A stretch of DNA of 64,000 nt from Plantactinospora soyae (GTDB lineage Bacteria > Actinomycetota > Actinomycetes > Mycobacteriales > Micromonosporaceae). The position numbers and the translations under genes are program-made. Below are positions 1-7,630 of the stretch, piece by piece. The notes under the pieces were generated by a model. That model saw nothing but the letters and a program-made list of their open reading frames with translations. It was not told where the DNA came from and did not search any database. Positions within the stretch are counted from its first letter, which is position 1; every line of letters starts with the position of its first letter. The stretch covers positions 8,370,001 to 8,434,000 of the forward strand of contig NZ_JADBEB010000001.1 of NCBI RefSeq assembly GCF_014874095.1, written 5' to 3'.

Positions 1-177
1 TCAGGGGCGGTGCGGTGACCTCACGAGGGTGGGTTTGTCAGCCCTTGGCAGCGGGCACCGTCGATCATGATCCGTGCCCGTGGGTGGGGTCTGCCGGGAC
101 CTCATCGGGCCATTCCCAATCGGTACACGAGGTTCGACGTGTCCACCGACTCGAAAACGCAACAGCGCCAGAACTCC

Positions 178-672
178 TAACTCTTTGGGTGTTGGAGTCG
201 GCGCCAGCAGATGATGGCGCAGCCGAGGTGAGGAAGGCTTCGTGGATGTCGTCGCGGTTTTCCGGCGGGTAGCCGCGGTCGGCATACAGCCTCTCGGGTC
301 GTTGCCGAGGACGCCCCCGGATGCCCTTGACCGATGGGATCGCCTCGACCAGGGGGATCAGTTGGGTGACGTCGTGGCGGTTGCCGCCGGTCAGGCTCGC
401 GGTGAGGGAGATACCGCCCGCGTCGGTGATGACGTGGTGTTTCGAGCCTGGCTTGCGGCGGTCGACCGGGCTCGGTCCGGTTTTGGGCCGCCTTTGAGCG
501 CCCGTACGTGGGAGCCGTCGATCACCGCCCGGGACATGTCCAGTTGGCCGGCGGCTCTCAGTTTGGCCAGCAGGACCTCGTGCAACTGTTGCCACACGCC
601 CGCGTCGTTCCAGTCCCGCAACCTGAGGGCTTTCGTTATCCGATGATTCCGTTTGCCGGCCCAGCGGAACAT
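178..672 (-). pseudogene. Broken IS5-family (IS427-like) transposase
   Basis: Two overlapping minus-strand frames together read as an IS5-family DDE transposase. Frame A (672 down to about 481) has WNDAGVWQQLHEVLLAKL and SRAVIDGSHVRALKGG, the first catalytic Asp region. Frame B continues with KTGPSPVDRRKPGSKHHV and runs to LYADRGYP, the second Asp region. The frames meet at a CCCAAAA heptamer on the minus strand (487-481) in the correct phase for -1 slippage. After YADRGYP the sequence jumps directly to DDIHEAFL, so the segment with the catalytic Glu is deleted. The original C-terminus (LGCAIICWRRLQ, stop at 178-180) is one base out of frame. The N-terminus is also missing. The element cannot encode an active enzyme as seen. 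Weak similarity to another IS5 N-terminus lies further upstream (about 790-900, minus strand). Confidence 0.8.
481..487 (-). other. Candidate -1 frameshift heptamer C_CCA_AAA
   Basis: On the minus strand the sequence reads C CCA AAA in the frame of the upstream half-transposase. A one-base backward slip brings translation exactly into the frame encoding KTGPSPVDR. This fits the X XXY YYZ slippery rule, and programmed -1 shifting is known in several IS5 groups. It suggests the split of the transposase was originally programmed rather than a decay mutation. Confidence 0.55.
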
Positions 673-923
673 GGCGGCTTCGTGGTGCTTGCGGTAAGTC
701 GTTCGTCACCGCGGATGCCGCAGCGGTGTCGGGTGACCCATGCCTGCACCGGCAGCGGTGCCGGATCGCTTCACGATCTGCACCATGAGCCGCGGCCGAG
801 CGCGGACCCAGTCCAGCTGGGCGGGGGCGGGATCAGCCGCTCGACCGTCGCCCGAACGGCGTCTACGACCTCTGGGTCCAGAGGATGGGTCCGCCTCCGG
901 GAGTGGTCCCGCCCCTCAGGACG

Positions 924-1313
924 TCACACGACGGCGACGGCGTCGATCTCGACTAGGAACCCGGGGCCCAAGCCGGCCACGACGTGGACCGTGATGGCCG
1001 GCGGCGGGTCGGCCCGGTTCCACACCTGCTGGAAGGCGGCCACACCCTCGTCGAATGAGTGCCCATCCGCCACCGCGATGCGCCAATGCACGATGTTCGC
1101 CAGGCTCGCCCCCTCGCTCTCCAGGATGGTCGCGAGGTTGCGGAACGCCTGCCCGGCCTGCTCCCCGACCGTAGGACCCACGACCTTACCGTCAGCATCG
1201 ACGCCGTTCTGCCCGCCAACGTAGATCGTCTTCGCCGGCTGCTCGACCACGACGGCCTGGCTGAAGGCCGGGCTGCGGTGAAGTCCCTCGGGGTTGATGT
1301 GCCTCACACCCAT
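924..1313 (-). CDS. RidA/YjgF/YER057c-family protein
   Basis: The 129-residue product has the length and fold pattern of the Rid family: IYVGGQNGVDADGKVVGPT early, and GFLVEIDAVAVV at the C-terminus. Classical RidA deaminates reactive enamines and imines from PLP enzymes using an Arg just after a P-x-A stretch. Here that place is Ile107 (DPPPAITVHV), so this is probably not an imine deaminase but one of the Arg-lacking Rid subgroups, whose substrates are mostly unknown. The start ATG at 1313 has a GGGAGG ribosome binding site about seven bases upstream. It is divergent from the CGNR regulator at 1380, with paired repeats in the shared promoter, which suggests joint control. Confidence 0.85.
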   Translation of the reverse strand: MGVRHINPEGLHRSPAFSQAVVVEQPAKTIYVGGQNGVDADGKVVGPTVGEQAGQAFRNLATILESEGASLANIVHWRIAVADGHSFDEGVAAFQQVWNRADPPPAITVHVVAGLGPGFLVEIDAVAVV

Positions 1314-1334
1314 GTGTTGCCTCCCTGATGATGA

Positions 1335-1378
1335 AACCAGTTATAGCGGTTTCGTTCGCGACACCAGTTATAGTGGTT
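1335..1378. promoter_or_regulatory. Divergent promoter with two 16-bp direct repeats
   Basis: The 66-base gap between the rid gene and the CGNR regulator contains two copies of ACCAGTTATAGYGGTT, at 1336-1351 and 1363-1378, spaced 27 bp apart. Each copy is flanked by AACC/GGTT-type ends. Each holds a -10-like hexamer: TATAGT on the plus strand (1369-1374), six bases before the ATG at 1380, and TATAAC on the minus strand. The regulator has no visible ribosome binding site, so its mRNA is probably leaderless. The repeats are likely operators for the neighbouring regulator. Confidence 0.6.
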
Positions 1379-1379
1379 C

Positions 1380-1982
1380 ATGCGAACGAACGCAACCGGA
1401 CGACTGCTGAACGACACCCGGGGAGGATCGTTCCGGTTCGACGCCGGCGCCATCTGCCTGGACTTCGCCCACACAGGCGGCGAGGGCCAGTACGCAGTCT
1501 TCGAGACCCTCCACGAGCCTGCCGACCTAGCCGAATGGCTGGCCCAGCCGCCGCTGACCGCGGTCATGACGGCCCCTGTCACAGCCCGTGAGCTGACCAC
1601 GGCCAAGGCCCTCCGGCAGGCAATCTGGGATACGGCCCACGCCCAGGCAGCGCGTCGCCCCCTTCCCACCAGGGCGGTCTCGACCATCAATCAGGCTGCG
1701 GCCGTGGCGCCGCTGATCCCCGAACTCACCGCCGACGCCACGACCGTCGGATGGGCGCCACCAGTGCGGGCAACGCAAGTGCTGTCGACGCTGGCGCGGG
1801 AGATGATCGAGCTGTTGTCCGGACCGCTCTCCGGGCGCATCCGCGAGTGCGCAAGCGACAACTGCCCGATGGTGTTCGTCGACTCGTCCCGCCCCGGCGC
1901 CCGACGCTGGTGCGCGATGGAGCGCTGCGGCAACCGCCACAAACTCCGGGCACTCCGCACCCGGCGGGCCACGGACCCGTGA
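1380..1982 (+). CDS. ABATE-domain transcriptional regulator with CGNR zinc finger
   Basis: The 200-residue protein begins with the stress-sensor ABATE region (GGSFRFDAGAICLDFAHT, residues 15-32). It ends with a CGNR zinc finger: Cys157, Cys162, Cys178 and Cys183, the last starting the diagnostic C-G-N-R, followed by a basic helix (HKLRALRTRR). The family is common in actinobacteria and thought to bind DNA through the finger. The start is chosen because the ATG sits six bases after a TATAGT hexamer, consistent with a leaderless transcript. It is divergent to the rid-family gene, which is its probable target. Confidence 0.88.
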   Translation: MRTNATGRLLNDTRGGSFRFDAGAICLDFAHTGGEGQYAVFETLHEPADLAEWLAQPPLTAVMTAPVTARELTTAKALRQAIWDTAHAQAARRPLPTRAVSTINQAAAVAPLIPELTADATTVGWAPPVRATQVLSTLAREMIELLSGPLSGRIRECASDNCPMVFVDSSRPGARRWCAMERCGNRHKLRALRTRRATDP

Positions 1983-2059
1983 CACACCCTCAAGCACGGC
2001 GAACCCTGAATTATCCCAGATCTGGGGGTTGGCTGCGGGCGTAGACGGCCTCCGAGTAC

Positions 2060-2710
2060 ATGATGAGTACCAACATCTCCCGGCGCGGATTCGTCGCCGG
2101 ACTCGGCGCGGCGGCGGTCGCCACCACCTCGACCGTCACCCTCTCCCGACCCGCCGAAGCCGGCCACGCGCCCGCGCCCAAACCGACCGTCGTGCTCGTC
2201 CACGGCGGGTTCGCCCATGCCTCCGCCAGCTGGAACGACGTCGTCCAGCAGTTGCAGAAGCGCGGCTACCCGGTGATGGCGCCGGCCAACCCGCTGCCGG
2301 GCGTGGCGCCGGTGCTGTGCGTCACCCTGGTCTTCGTGCTGGCTCACACCATCCTCTACACCTCCATCGCAGCCTTCCTCGACCGGTTCGGCATGAGTGA
2401 CTCCACCGACCTCGTTCTCCTGGCCTTCGGGGCTACCTGCCTGCTGAGCATCTGGCTCATGGGTGCCCGAATCCACCGTCGGCTGCGCACCCTCACCATC
2501 GGCAGCATCCTCCTGGTCGCCGCAGCGGCTGCTGTCCTGGCCCTGATGGCTGACAGCGCCGCTCTGGTCTACGTCGCGGTGATGCTGTGGGGGCTCGGGC
2601 GGGGAGGTGCTCCAACTCTGCTACAGACGGCCGTCGGCGACGCGGGAGGTGATTCGGGGGACGCCGCGCAAGCCATGCTCGTCACGCTCTGGAACGTGGC
2701 CATCCGGTAG
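2060..2710 (+). pseudogene. Chimeric ORF: Tat-signal alpha/beta hydrolase start fused to MFS transporter segment
   Basis: One 216-codon frame joins two unrelated gene pieces. Residues 1 to about 75 are the beginning of an exported alpha/beta hydrolase: Tat motif SRRGFVAGLGAA, then PTVVLVHGGFAHASASWNDV with the oxyanion-hole HGG. No catalytic Ser, Asp or His region follows. From about residue 80 the sequence becomes several membrane segments of an MFS drug/sugar exporter (LCVTLVFVLAHTILYTSIAA through AAQAMLVTLWNVAI), lacking both ends of that family. At the 3' end it runs into a reversed merR fragment. Expression is uncertain; the product would be a Tat-type leader followed by a few membrane helices. 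I regard it as rearrangement debris. Confidence 0.75.
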
Positions 2711-2829
2711 TTGTTGGCGGCGCGCCCGGCGGGTGGCAGGAGTCCCGCGTCCAGGTAGTTGCGCACCTGTTGCTCGGTGATCCCGGCCAGCCGTGCCAGC
2801 TCGACCAGTCGCCACCGCCGCTCGCTCAC
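2704..2829 (-). pseudogene. N-terminal fragment of a MerR-family regulator
   Basis: Starting from GTG at 2829, 42 codons encode a MerR helix-turn-helix: RRWRLVELARLAGITEQQVR then NYLDAGLLPPAGRAANNYR. The homology stops at the junction with the MFS segment of the neighbouring chimeric ORF, so the dimerisation helix and effector domain are gone. This defines a rearrangement breakpoint near 2704-2710. Confidence 0.75.
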
Positions 2830-2833
2830 GTTG

Positions 2834-3304
2834 GCAGTGTGAGGGCTGCGACGGCGCCGGTGCGGGCGGGCCAGTCGATCGCCGGGCTGGACGAGGAGGG
2901 GTCGATCGCCCCGCCCGCACGAGCTTGACGGTGGACAGCAGCGCGGCGAGGTTCCTCCGCGGTATGAGGGTTGCCCGCCCACGGGCACTGCGCCGCCGCC
3001 CCGAACGGACGAAAAGTCTCCGGCACCGATTCAACGGAATGCTGGAAAGCATGACTGCCGGCGACAACAAGCGGCCCGGGGCGCATGAGCCTCCGAGCCT
3101 GGACATGCGATACGGCTCAACCGGGGCCGGACGGAGCGAAGGCGCGTCCGCCGGACGAGGCCCCGGCCCTGTCCGGCGAGATCGGGTTCCTCGGCACCGA
3201 GTCCGCCCATGGCATGGCGGCCGAGGCCAGGGGGGGCATCGCTCCCTGCTCCCTGAACGGGCCGCCGCCGCGCCGCCGCCAACGCCGGCCGGACGGCCAT
3301 GAGT
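2834..3304. other. Gap without recognisable gene
   Basis: About 470 bases lie between the merR fragment and the MFS fragment. Several frames are open because of the high GC content, but none has a convincing start site, ribosome binding site or recognisable domain. The stretch is probably decayed coding DNA joined by rearrangement. Confidence 0.5.
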
Positions 3305-3652
3305 TTGTCCGCGGCGACCGGGGTCAACTGGCAACAGGCCGGCCTGGCCAGCGGACTGATCAACACCAGCCAACAGATCGGCGGCGCCCTCGGCCTCGCC
3401 GTCCTGTCCAGCGTTGCCTTCGCCCAACTCGATCAGGGCAGCACCGCGACCGTGGAGGCGCTCACCGACGGCTACACCTCCGCCTTCATCGGCGCCGCCG
3501 TGATCGCAGCCCTCGGCCTCCTCGTGACCGTCACCGTGATCCGGACCAGCGACAGCCGAGCCCACGTGGAGCTGACCCGCCGATCGAAAGCCGCCACCAC
3601 GTCGAGCCCTGCCACGCAGCCCGCGGTAGCGACCCGGGAATCCGTCGGCTGA
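3305..3652 (+). pseudogene. C-terminal fragment of a DHA2-type MFS transporter
   Basis: The frame reads QQAGLASGLINTSQQIGGAL followed by GLAVLSSVAFA and a final membrane helix (AFIGAAVIAALGLLVTVTVI), then a polar tail. This is the highly conserved last quarter (TM11-TM14 region) of EmrB/QacA drug exporters. About 350 residues of N-terminal sequence are absent. It does not continue the MFS segment at 2290-2700, which looks like a shorter DHA1-type protein, so two different transporters left remnants here. Confidence 0.75.
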
Positions 3653-3777
3653 CCGGTCGCCCGCAATGCTGAGCTGGTCCGGCGGCCGGGCTCGTCACCA
3701 CCTGGCCGCCGGACCAGAGCCCCCAAACCAGGACCGGTGCTCTGGCACCCGTTCCCTCAACGCCCGCAACCACCTGA

Positions 3778-4098
3778 AGCCAATCGATCCGGCGCGGCGC
3801 CTGGCTGTCCCCGCAGAACGTCCGCCGCCAGTGGCGCCAAGCCCGCGCCGACAGCGGCCTCGAATGGGTCACCCCACATCCCTTCCGCAAGACGGTCGCC
3901 ACTCTCATCGACAAGGAGGCCGACGCCAAGAGCGCCTCCGCCCAGCTCGGGCACGCCAGCGAGGACGTCACCAACACGTACTACATCGTCAAAACCGCCC
4001 TCGCCCCGGACAGCTCCCACATCCTCGAACAGCTCGGCGCCAGCCCGATGACAACCGGCCCCGAACGCCGCGATCATGGGCCGTCCCGGGCAACGTAG
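3778..4098 (+). pseudogene. C-terminal half of a tyrosine recombinase (integrase)
   Basis: The frame opens just after an in-frame TGA (3775-3777) and has no start codon. It encodes GAWLSPQNVRRQWRQARA, then the catalytic box HPFRKTVAT (H-x-x-R), LGHAS, and the nucleophile Tyr in DVTNTYYIV. These are the last three active-site regions of phage/ICE-type integrases. The first catalytic Arg and the arm-binding domain are missing. The tail ends at TAG 4096-4098. Its position just beside two tRNA-like genes suggests the remains of a tRNA-targeted integrative element. Confidence 0.8.
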
Positions 4099-4099
4099 C

Positions 4100-4182
4100 C
4101 CCCCACAAACGACTGACACCCCACAGTACGGACAGGCCCACTCGGCCCGACGAACGTGGTCGCCGGCAGGCGTTTGTGGGGG
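4100..4182. repeat. 12-bp perfect inverted repeat downstream of integrase remnant
   Basis: CCCCCACAAACG at 4100-4111 is the exact reverse complement of 4171-4182, with a 59-base spacer. It begins two bases after the integrase stop codon. It could be a long-loop terminator or an old recombination site; nothing in the sequence decides between them. Confidence 0.4.
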
Positions 4183-4212
4183 TTTTCGGGGGATGATTCA
4201 AAATCGCATAGA

Positions 4213-4262
4213 CAAGCATCAGGCCCCGGCCAGCGTTATCCCTGGTCAGGGCCTGATGCTTG
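4213..4262. terminator. Hairpin abutting the tRNA-like gene
   Basis: A 14-bp perfect inverted repeat (4213-4226 and 4249-4262) with a shorter inner pairing (CCAG/CTGG) encloses a 22-base loop region. Its right arm touches the 3' end of the minus-strand tRNA-like gene. After the left arm the minus strand continues into a GATTTTG run. It is well placed as the transcription terminator of the tRNA-like pair. Confidence 0.55.
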
Positions 4263-4334
4263 CAGACCGACTGGATTCGAACCAGCGTCCCCCCTTCTGA
4301 GAAAAGGGTGCGACGACCTCTGCGCTACGGCCCG
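4262..4334 (-). tRNA. tRNA-like gene, predicted anticodon CUC (Glu)
   Basis: The minus strand folds as a 73-nt cloverleaf. It has a 7-bp acceptor (CGGGCCG with CGGTCTG, two G-T pairs), TA at 8-9, a short D stem (GCGC, 3 pairs), anticodon stem CCCTT/AAGGG, loop TTCTCAG, five-base variable loop, T stem GCTGG/CCAGT and loop TTCGAAT. The anticodon is CTC (plus-strand 4299-4301). Odd features are the C1-G72 first pair, a possible extra G-C pair before it, G at position 38, and no encoded CCA. It differs from ordinary bacterial tRNA-Glu, so it may be an element-borne or decayed tRNA. A tRNA search with isotype scoring would decide. Confidence 0.55.
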
Positions 4335-4366
4335 CTCGGAGCGCAGTCTAGGCGAGGAGGCAGGTG

Positions 4367-4442
4367 GTGAACCGACCGGAATCGAACCGGCGTCCTTCCG
4401 ATCCTCTGGAGCCGGACGCGACGACCTCTGCGCTACGGTCCA
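4367..4442 (-). tRNA. Second tRNA-like gene, aberrant anticodon arm
   Basis: This shares a run of about 20 nt over the acceptor/D-arm boundary with the copy at 4262-4334. It has an equally good acceptor (TGGACCG/CGGTTCA) and T arm (GCCGG-TTCGATT-CCGGT). Its anticodon arm is 20 nt instead of 17, giving a 5-bp stem (TCCGG/TCGGA) with a 10-nt loop. CCA within CTCCAGA could be read as a Trp anticodon, but the loop does not close normally. It is probably a pseudo-tRNA or an atypical tRNA arranged in tandem with the first. Confidence 0.45.
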
Positions 4443-4518
4443 CCGCGCTACATCCTGGCCGACCGAACCTCGAACAGGAAGCGCTCCACGCCGGCCCGCC
4501 CGCGAGGTGCCGCCGGTT

Positions 4519-4566
4519 AGGAAGGGCCCCTTTATCTACAGAAAACGATAAGCGGGGGCCCTTCCT
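4519..4566. terminator. GGAAGGGCCCC palindromic element, copy A
   Basis: Twelve-base perfect arms (4519-4530 and 4555-4566) flank a loop that on the minus strand reads TTATCGTTTTCTGTAGAT. The same arms and loop core recur at 25875-25930 and 58306-58353. It lies 13 bases past the stop of the minus-strand propeller gene, so it probably terminates that gene. Confidence 0.65.
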
Positions 4567-4578
4567 TACATGTCTGCG

Positions 4579-6981
4579 TCAGGCGCGGCAGGAGGCGAGT
4601 GCGGCGACGACACCGACGCCGGGCTTGCGTAGCGGCAGCCGGGTCGACGCCCAGGGGCACCGGGGCACCGTCACGTCGTAGACGCCCCGGCCGAACGTGG
4701 CGGCGGTCAGCTGGCGGGTCGGTTCGTGGTACCGCAGGTACATCACGGCCGCGTTCGGCAGGTTCGCACCCAGCGCAGCCCATTCGCCGCCGTTCCAGGC
4801 CGAGATGTAGACGCCGACGTCCGTGCCGACCACGAGCAGGCCGTCGGAGGTCGGGATCACCGAGTTCACCGGTGCGTCCGGCAACCCACGGCCGATGTCC
4901 GTCCAGTTCCGGCCGCCGTCCTGGGTCACCATGACGTGTGGGCGGTCGCTGCCGGACCGGAAGGCGGAGAAGGTGGCGTACGCGATGTCCTTGTTCGTCG
5001 GATGCACCGCCACCCGGGTCACCCAGGTACCGGGCAACTCCGCCGGAGCGACCTGGTTCCAGTTCACCCCGAGGTCGTCGGTCCACCACAGCCGGCCGTC
5101 GTCGGTGCCGACGTAGAGCTTGTTGCCGTCGGCCGGCGCCGCCGCGATCGTGGTGATCGTGCCCCAGGGGTAGCCGGACGGATCGTTGGGTCCACCGCCG
5201 GTCAGGTCCGGGCTGATCGCCGTCCAGGTACGGCCGTTGTCGGTCGACCGGTTGACGATGTTGCCGGCGTAGTACATGACGTTGGGGTCGGACGGGTCGA
5301 ACTGGAGCGGCGTCAGCCAGTTGCGCCGCTGCGAGGTGGTCTGGCCCGTGCCGATGGTCTGCCTCGGGGTGCCGCCGCTGTTCTCCGAGCGGTAGCAGGA
5401 GCCGTACTGGCTGCATCCGAAGACGATGTTCGACTGCTCGGGATGGATGATCACCTGGAGTCCGTCACCGCAGCCGATGGACTCCCACGGGCCGCCCGGA
5501 CCGTTGTAGCCCCGGTTGCAGCCGTTGTCCTGGGCACCGGCGACCTTCAGTGACGGATCGGTCTGTGCGACGTCCACCGTGTAGAACTGGGTGTACGGCT
5601 CGTACGTGGCCTTGGCCCAGCCGCCCGCGACCCCGTTGACGTCCGAGCGGTACATGCCACCGTCGTTGCCGAGGTAGGCCCGGTCGGGGACCTTGGGGTC
5701 CCAGCGCATCACGTGCTGGTCGGCATGCACGCCGCCGACCGAGGAGAAACTCTGCGCGCCGTCGGTCGAGCGCCCCAGGTTCACCCCGGCGAGGAAGACG
5801 TGGTCGGCGTCCTTCGGGTCCACCCAGAGCTTGCCGAACCACCAACTGAAGGTGGACTGCGAGGCCTGGTTCGCGGTGACCGGAGTCTGGGTCCAGTTGT
5901 CGCCCCCGTCGTCGGAGCGGTAGAAGCCCCGGAACGGGCCGATGGCGGTGCCGACGTAGGCGTACAGCCGCTTCGGGTCTCCCGGGGCGAGCGCCAGTCC
6001 CCAGCGGCCCTGGTCGGCGTCGGTCGGCAGCCCGTTCGTCATCCGCTGCCAGGTCCGGCCGCCGTCGTCGGAGCGCCAGAGGCTGGAGCCGGGCCCGCCG
6101 TACGTCCGCTGGTGCGGCTCGCGCAGGTGGTCCCACAACGCCGCGTACATCCGCTTGGGATTGGTCGGGTCGATGATGACCTCGGTCGCCCCCGTCGTAC
6201 TGTTCGGCGGGGTGAGGACCCGGCGCCAGCTGCTGCCGCCGTTCTCGGAGAGGTAGACGCCGCGCTCGCCGCCGGGCTTGAACAGGTTGCCGGCGGCGGC
6301 GGCGAAGATCCGCCGCTCGTTGCTCGGATCGATGGCGAACCGGGCGATGGCATGGCTGTCCTTGAGCCCGACCCGCTGCCAGGTTCTGCCCCGGTTGACG
6401 GAACGGTAGACCCCGTCGCCCCCGAAGGTGATCGATCCGCCGCCCGGCTGCGCCTCTCCGGTGCCGGCGAAGAGCACGCCAGCACTGGTCATCGCGACCG
6501 CGCCCATGCTCTGCACCCAGTCCTGCGGCCACACCGACTCGTACGTCATGCCGGCGTCGCGGGACTTCCAGACCCCGCCCGAGGCGGCGGCGATGAAGAG
6601 CTGGTCGTCGACCTTCGGATCGATCGCGATGTCGACGACCCGGCCGCCGATGTCGACGGGGCCGAAGAAGTTCCACTTGCGATTCGCCAGGTCCCGATAC
6701 GCGCCACGGGTACGTCCGAAGATCCCGTTCGCCTCGCCGCGTGCCTTGACGTACTTGGCGGCGGAGAGTTCCCGGCTGCCATCGCTGAGCCGCTGGGAGG
6801 TCATCCACTCGGCGGGCAGTTCCATCGGACCGGTCGGTGTGGTCGTGGTCAGGGATTCCTTGGCGTTGGCCTGCTGGCCACGGTTCGGCGAGTTCGAGGC
6901 CGCCAGAGCGCCTACGGCAAGCAGTGCCAGGGTCGCTGTCACTGCGGTGCCGGGGCGATGTCGGAAGAGTCGTACCTTCAT
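4579..6981 (-). CDS. Secreted BNR/VPS10-type beta-propeller glycosyl-hydrolase-like protein
   Basis: The 800-residue protein starts with a signal peptide (MKVRLFRHRPGTAVTATLAL, then AVGALAAS). It then carries many BNR/Asp-box-like blades of the form S-x-D-x-G-x-T-W: WKSRDAGMTYES, YRSVNRGRTW, YLSENGGSSW, WRSDDGGRTW, YRSDDGGDNW, NRSTDNGRTW and VTQDGGRNW. These fit the sialidase/xyloglucanase (GH74) and VPS10 propeller superfamily. The precise enzyme activity cannot be told; GH74 acids are not obvious, so it may bind rather than cleave polysaccharide. Cysteines near the C-terminus (CPW, ASCRA) may form a disulfide. A ribosome binding site AGGGGAG and a TTGACC/TAGCCT promoter lie upstream. Confidence 0.85.
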   Translation of the reverse strand: MKVRLFRHRPGTAVTATLALLAVGALAASNSPNRGQQANAKESLTTTTPTGPMELPAEWMTSQRLSDGSRELSAAKYVKARGEANGIFGRTRGAYRDLANRKWNFFGPVDIGGRVVDIAIDPKVDDQLFIAAASGGVWKSRDAGMTYESVWPQDWVQSMGAVAMTSAGVLFAGTGEAQPGGGSITFGGDGVYRSVNRGRTWQRVGLKDSHAIARFAIDPSNERRIFAAAAGNLFKPGGERGVYLSENGGSSWRRVLTPPNSTTGATEVIIDPTNPKRMYAALWDHLREPHQRTYGGPGSSLWRSDDGGRTWQRMTNGLPTDADQGRWGLALAPGDPKRLYAYVGTAIGPFRGFYRSDDGGDNWTQTPVTANQASQSTFSWWFGKLWVDPKDADHVFLAGVNLGRSTDGAQSFSSVGGVHADQHVMRWDPKVPDRAYLGNDGGMYRSDVNGVAGGWAKATYEPYTQFYTVDVAQTDPSLKVAGAQDNGCNRGYNGPGGPWESIGCGDGLQVIIHPEQSNIVFGCSQYGSCYRSENSGGTPRQTIGTGQTTSQRRNWLTPLQFDPSDPNVMYYAGNIVNRSTDNGRTWTAISPDLTGGGPNDPSGYPWGTITTIAAAPADGNKLYVGTDDGRLWWTDDLGVNWNQVAPAELPGTWVTRVAVHPTNKDIAYATFSAFRSGSDRPHVMVTQDGGRNWTDIGRGLPDAPVNSVIPTSDGLLVVGTDVGVYISAWNGGEWAALGANLPNAAVMYLRYHEPTRQLTAATFGRGVYDVTVPRCPWASTRLPLRKPGVGVVAALASCRA

Positions 6982-7038
6982 GCGGTGTCTCCCCTGTCCA
7001 CATTGGAGCGCGAGCGAAGAACCGGTCGGTGTGTGGCC

Positions 7039-7067
7039 AGGCTAAACAGATCACAGATCAAGGTCAA
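7039..7067 (-). promoter_or_regulatory. Sigma70-type promoter of the propeller gene
   Basis: On the minus strand, TTGACC (7067-7062) and TAGCCT (7044-7039) are separated by exactly 17 bases. They lie about 60 bases upstream of the ATG at 6981. This is a close match to primary-sigma promoters of actinobacteria. Confidence 0.55.
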
Positions 7068-7117
7068 TGAGAGGTCCGCCGGGGAGCGCTTCCACGGGGC
7101 GGAACATCGGTCGGAAT

Positions 7118-7612
7118 CTAACCGGCGCCGCTGCGGAACCCCGGCAGGCCCGCGTCCTCCGAGTCCGGTCCGACCACGGCGGTCAACGCCGTCCCGTCCG
7201 CACACAGCGCGGTCGCCCGTAGGTACATCCGCCGCTCCTGCGCCCTCAGGAGTATCTCGGACTCGAAGATCTCGTCCTCGACGCTCAGCAGCTCGACGTC
7301 GGTGCGGCCCTCGTAGTGGGCACGCACGTCCAGCGGTGTCAGCCGGATCGTCGCCTCCACCGTCGTCAGAGCCCCCTGCGCGACCGTCGACGTCACCCGC
7401 GCCCCGTCCGGCAGCACCAGACCGGGGACGTCGGCTGCGACCTCGGCACCCTCGTCGAGCGGCACCCGGTCACAGCTCGGCAGGTTCGCCAGCATCCCCT
7501 GAGCACGGTCCGGGGCCGCCTGGGTGTCGCCCCCGCCCCCGCCGCATCCGGCGAGCCCGAGTCCGAGGGCCACGACGCCGACGGCGGCGACCACGAGCAC
7601 CCGCACTCTCAT
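7118..7612 (-). CDS. Putative lipoprotein of unknown function
   Basis: This 164-residue protein has a lipoprotein signal peptide (VVALGLGLAGC, lipid-attachment Cys23) followed by a Gly-rich spacer. The mature domain has no motif I recognise; it contains pairs of Cys (SCDRV and ALCADG). It starts 18 bases after the stop of the sugar-ABC permease and is probably the last gene of that operon, so it may assist the transporter at the membrane surface. The proposed role is inference from position only. Confidence 0.65.
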   Translation of the reverse strand: MRVRVLVVAAVGVVALGLGLAGCGGGGGDTQAAPDRAQGMLANLPSCDRVPLDEGAEVAADVPGLVLPDGARVTSTVAQGALTTVEATIRLTPLDVRAHYEGRTDVELLSVEDEIFESEILLRAQERRMYLRATALCADGTALTAVVGPDSEDAGLPGFRSGAG

Positions 7613-7630
7613 CCGTGCAGGATGTCACGG

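Noticed and set aside
65-709. Single 214-codon minus-strand ORF as an intact transposase
   Set aside because: Its first 75 codons are out of frame with the homology; the real N-terminal part is in another frame (672-481) and the catalytic Glu region is deleted.
4367-4442. Firm call of tRNA-Trp (CCA)
   Set aside because: The anticodon arm is three bases too long and the stem cannot close around a seven-base loop, so only a tRNA-like call is justified.
5465-7054. Long Arg-rich minus-strand ORF of 529 codons
   Set aside because: It is a shadow frame of the propeller gene 4579-6981, with no ribosome binding site and only low-complexity Arg/Gly/Pro composition.
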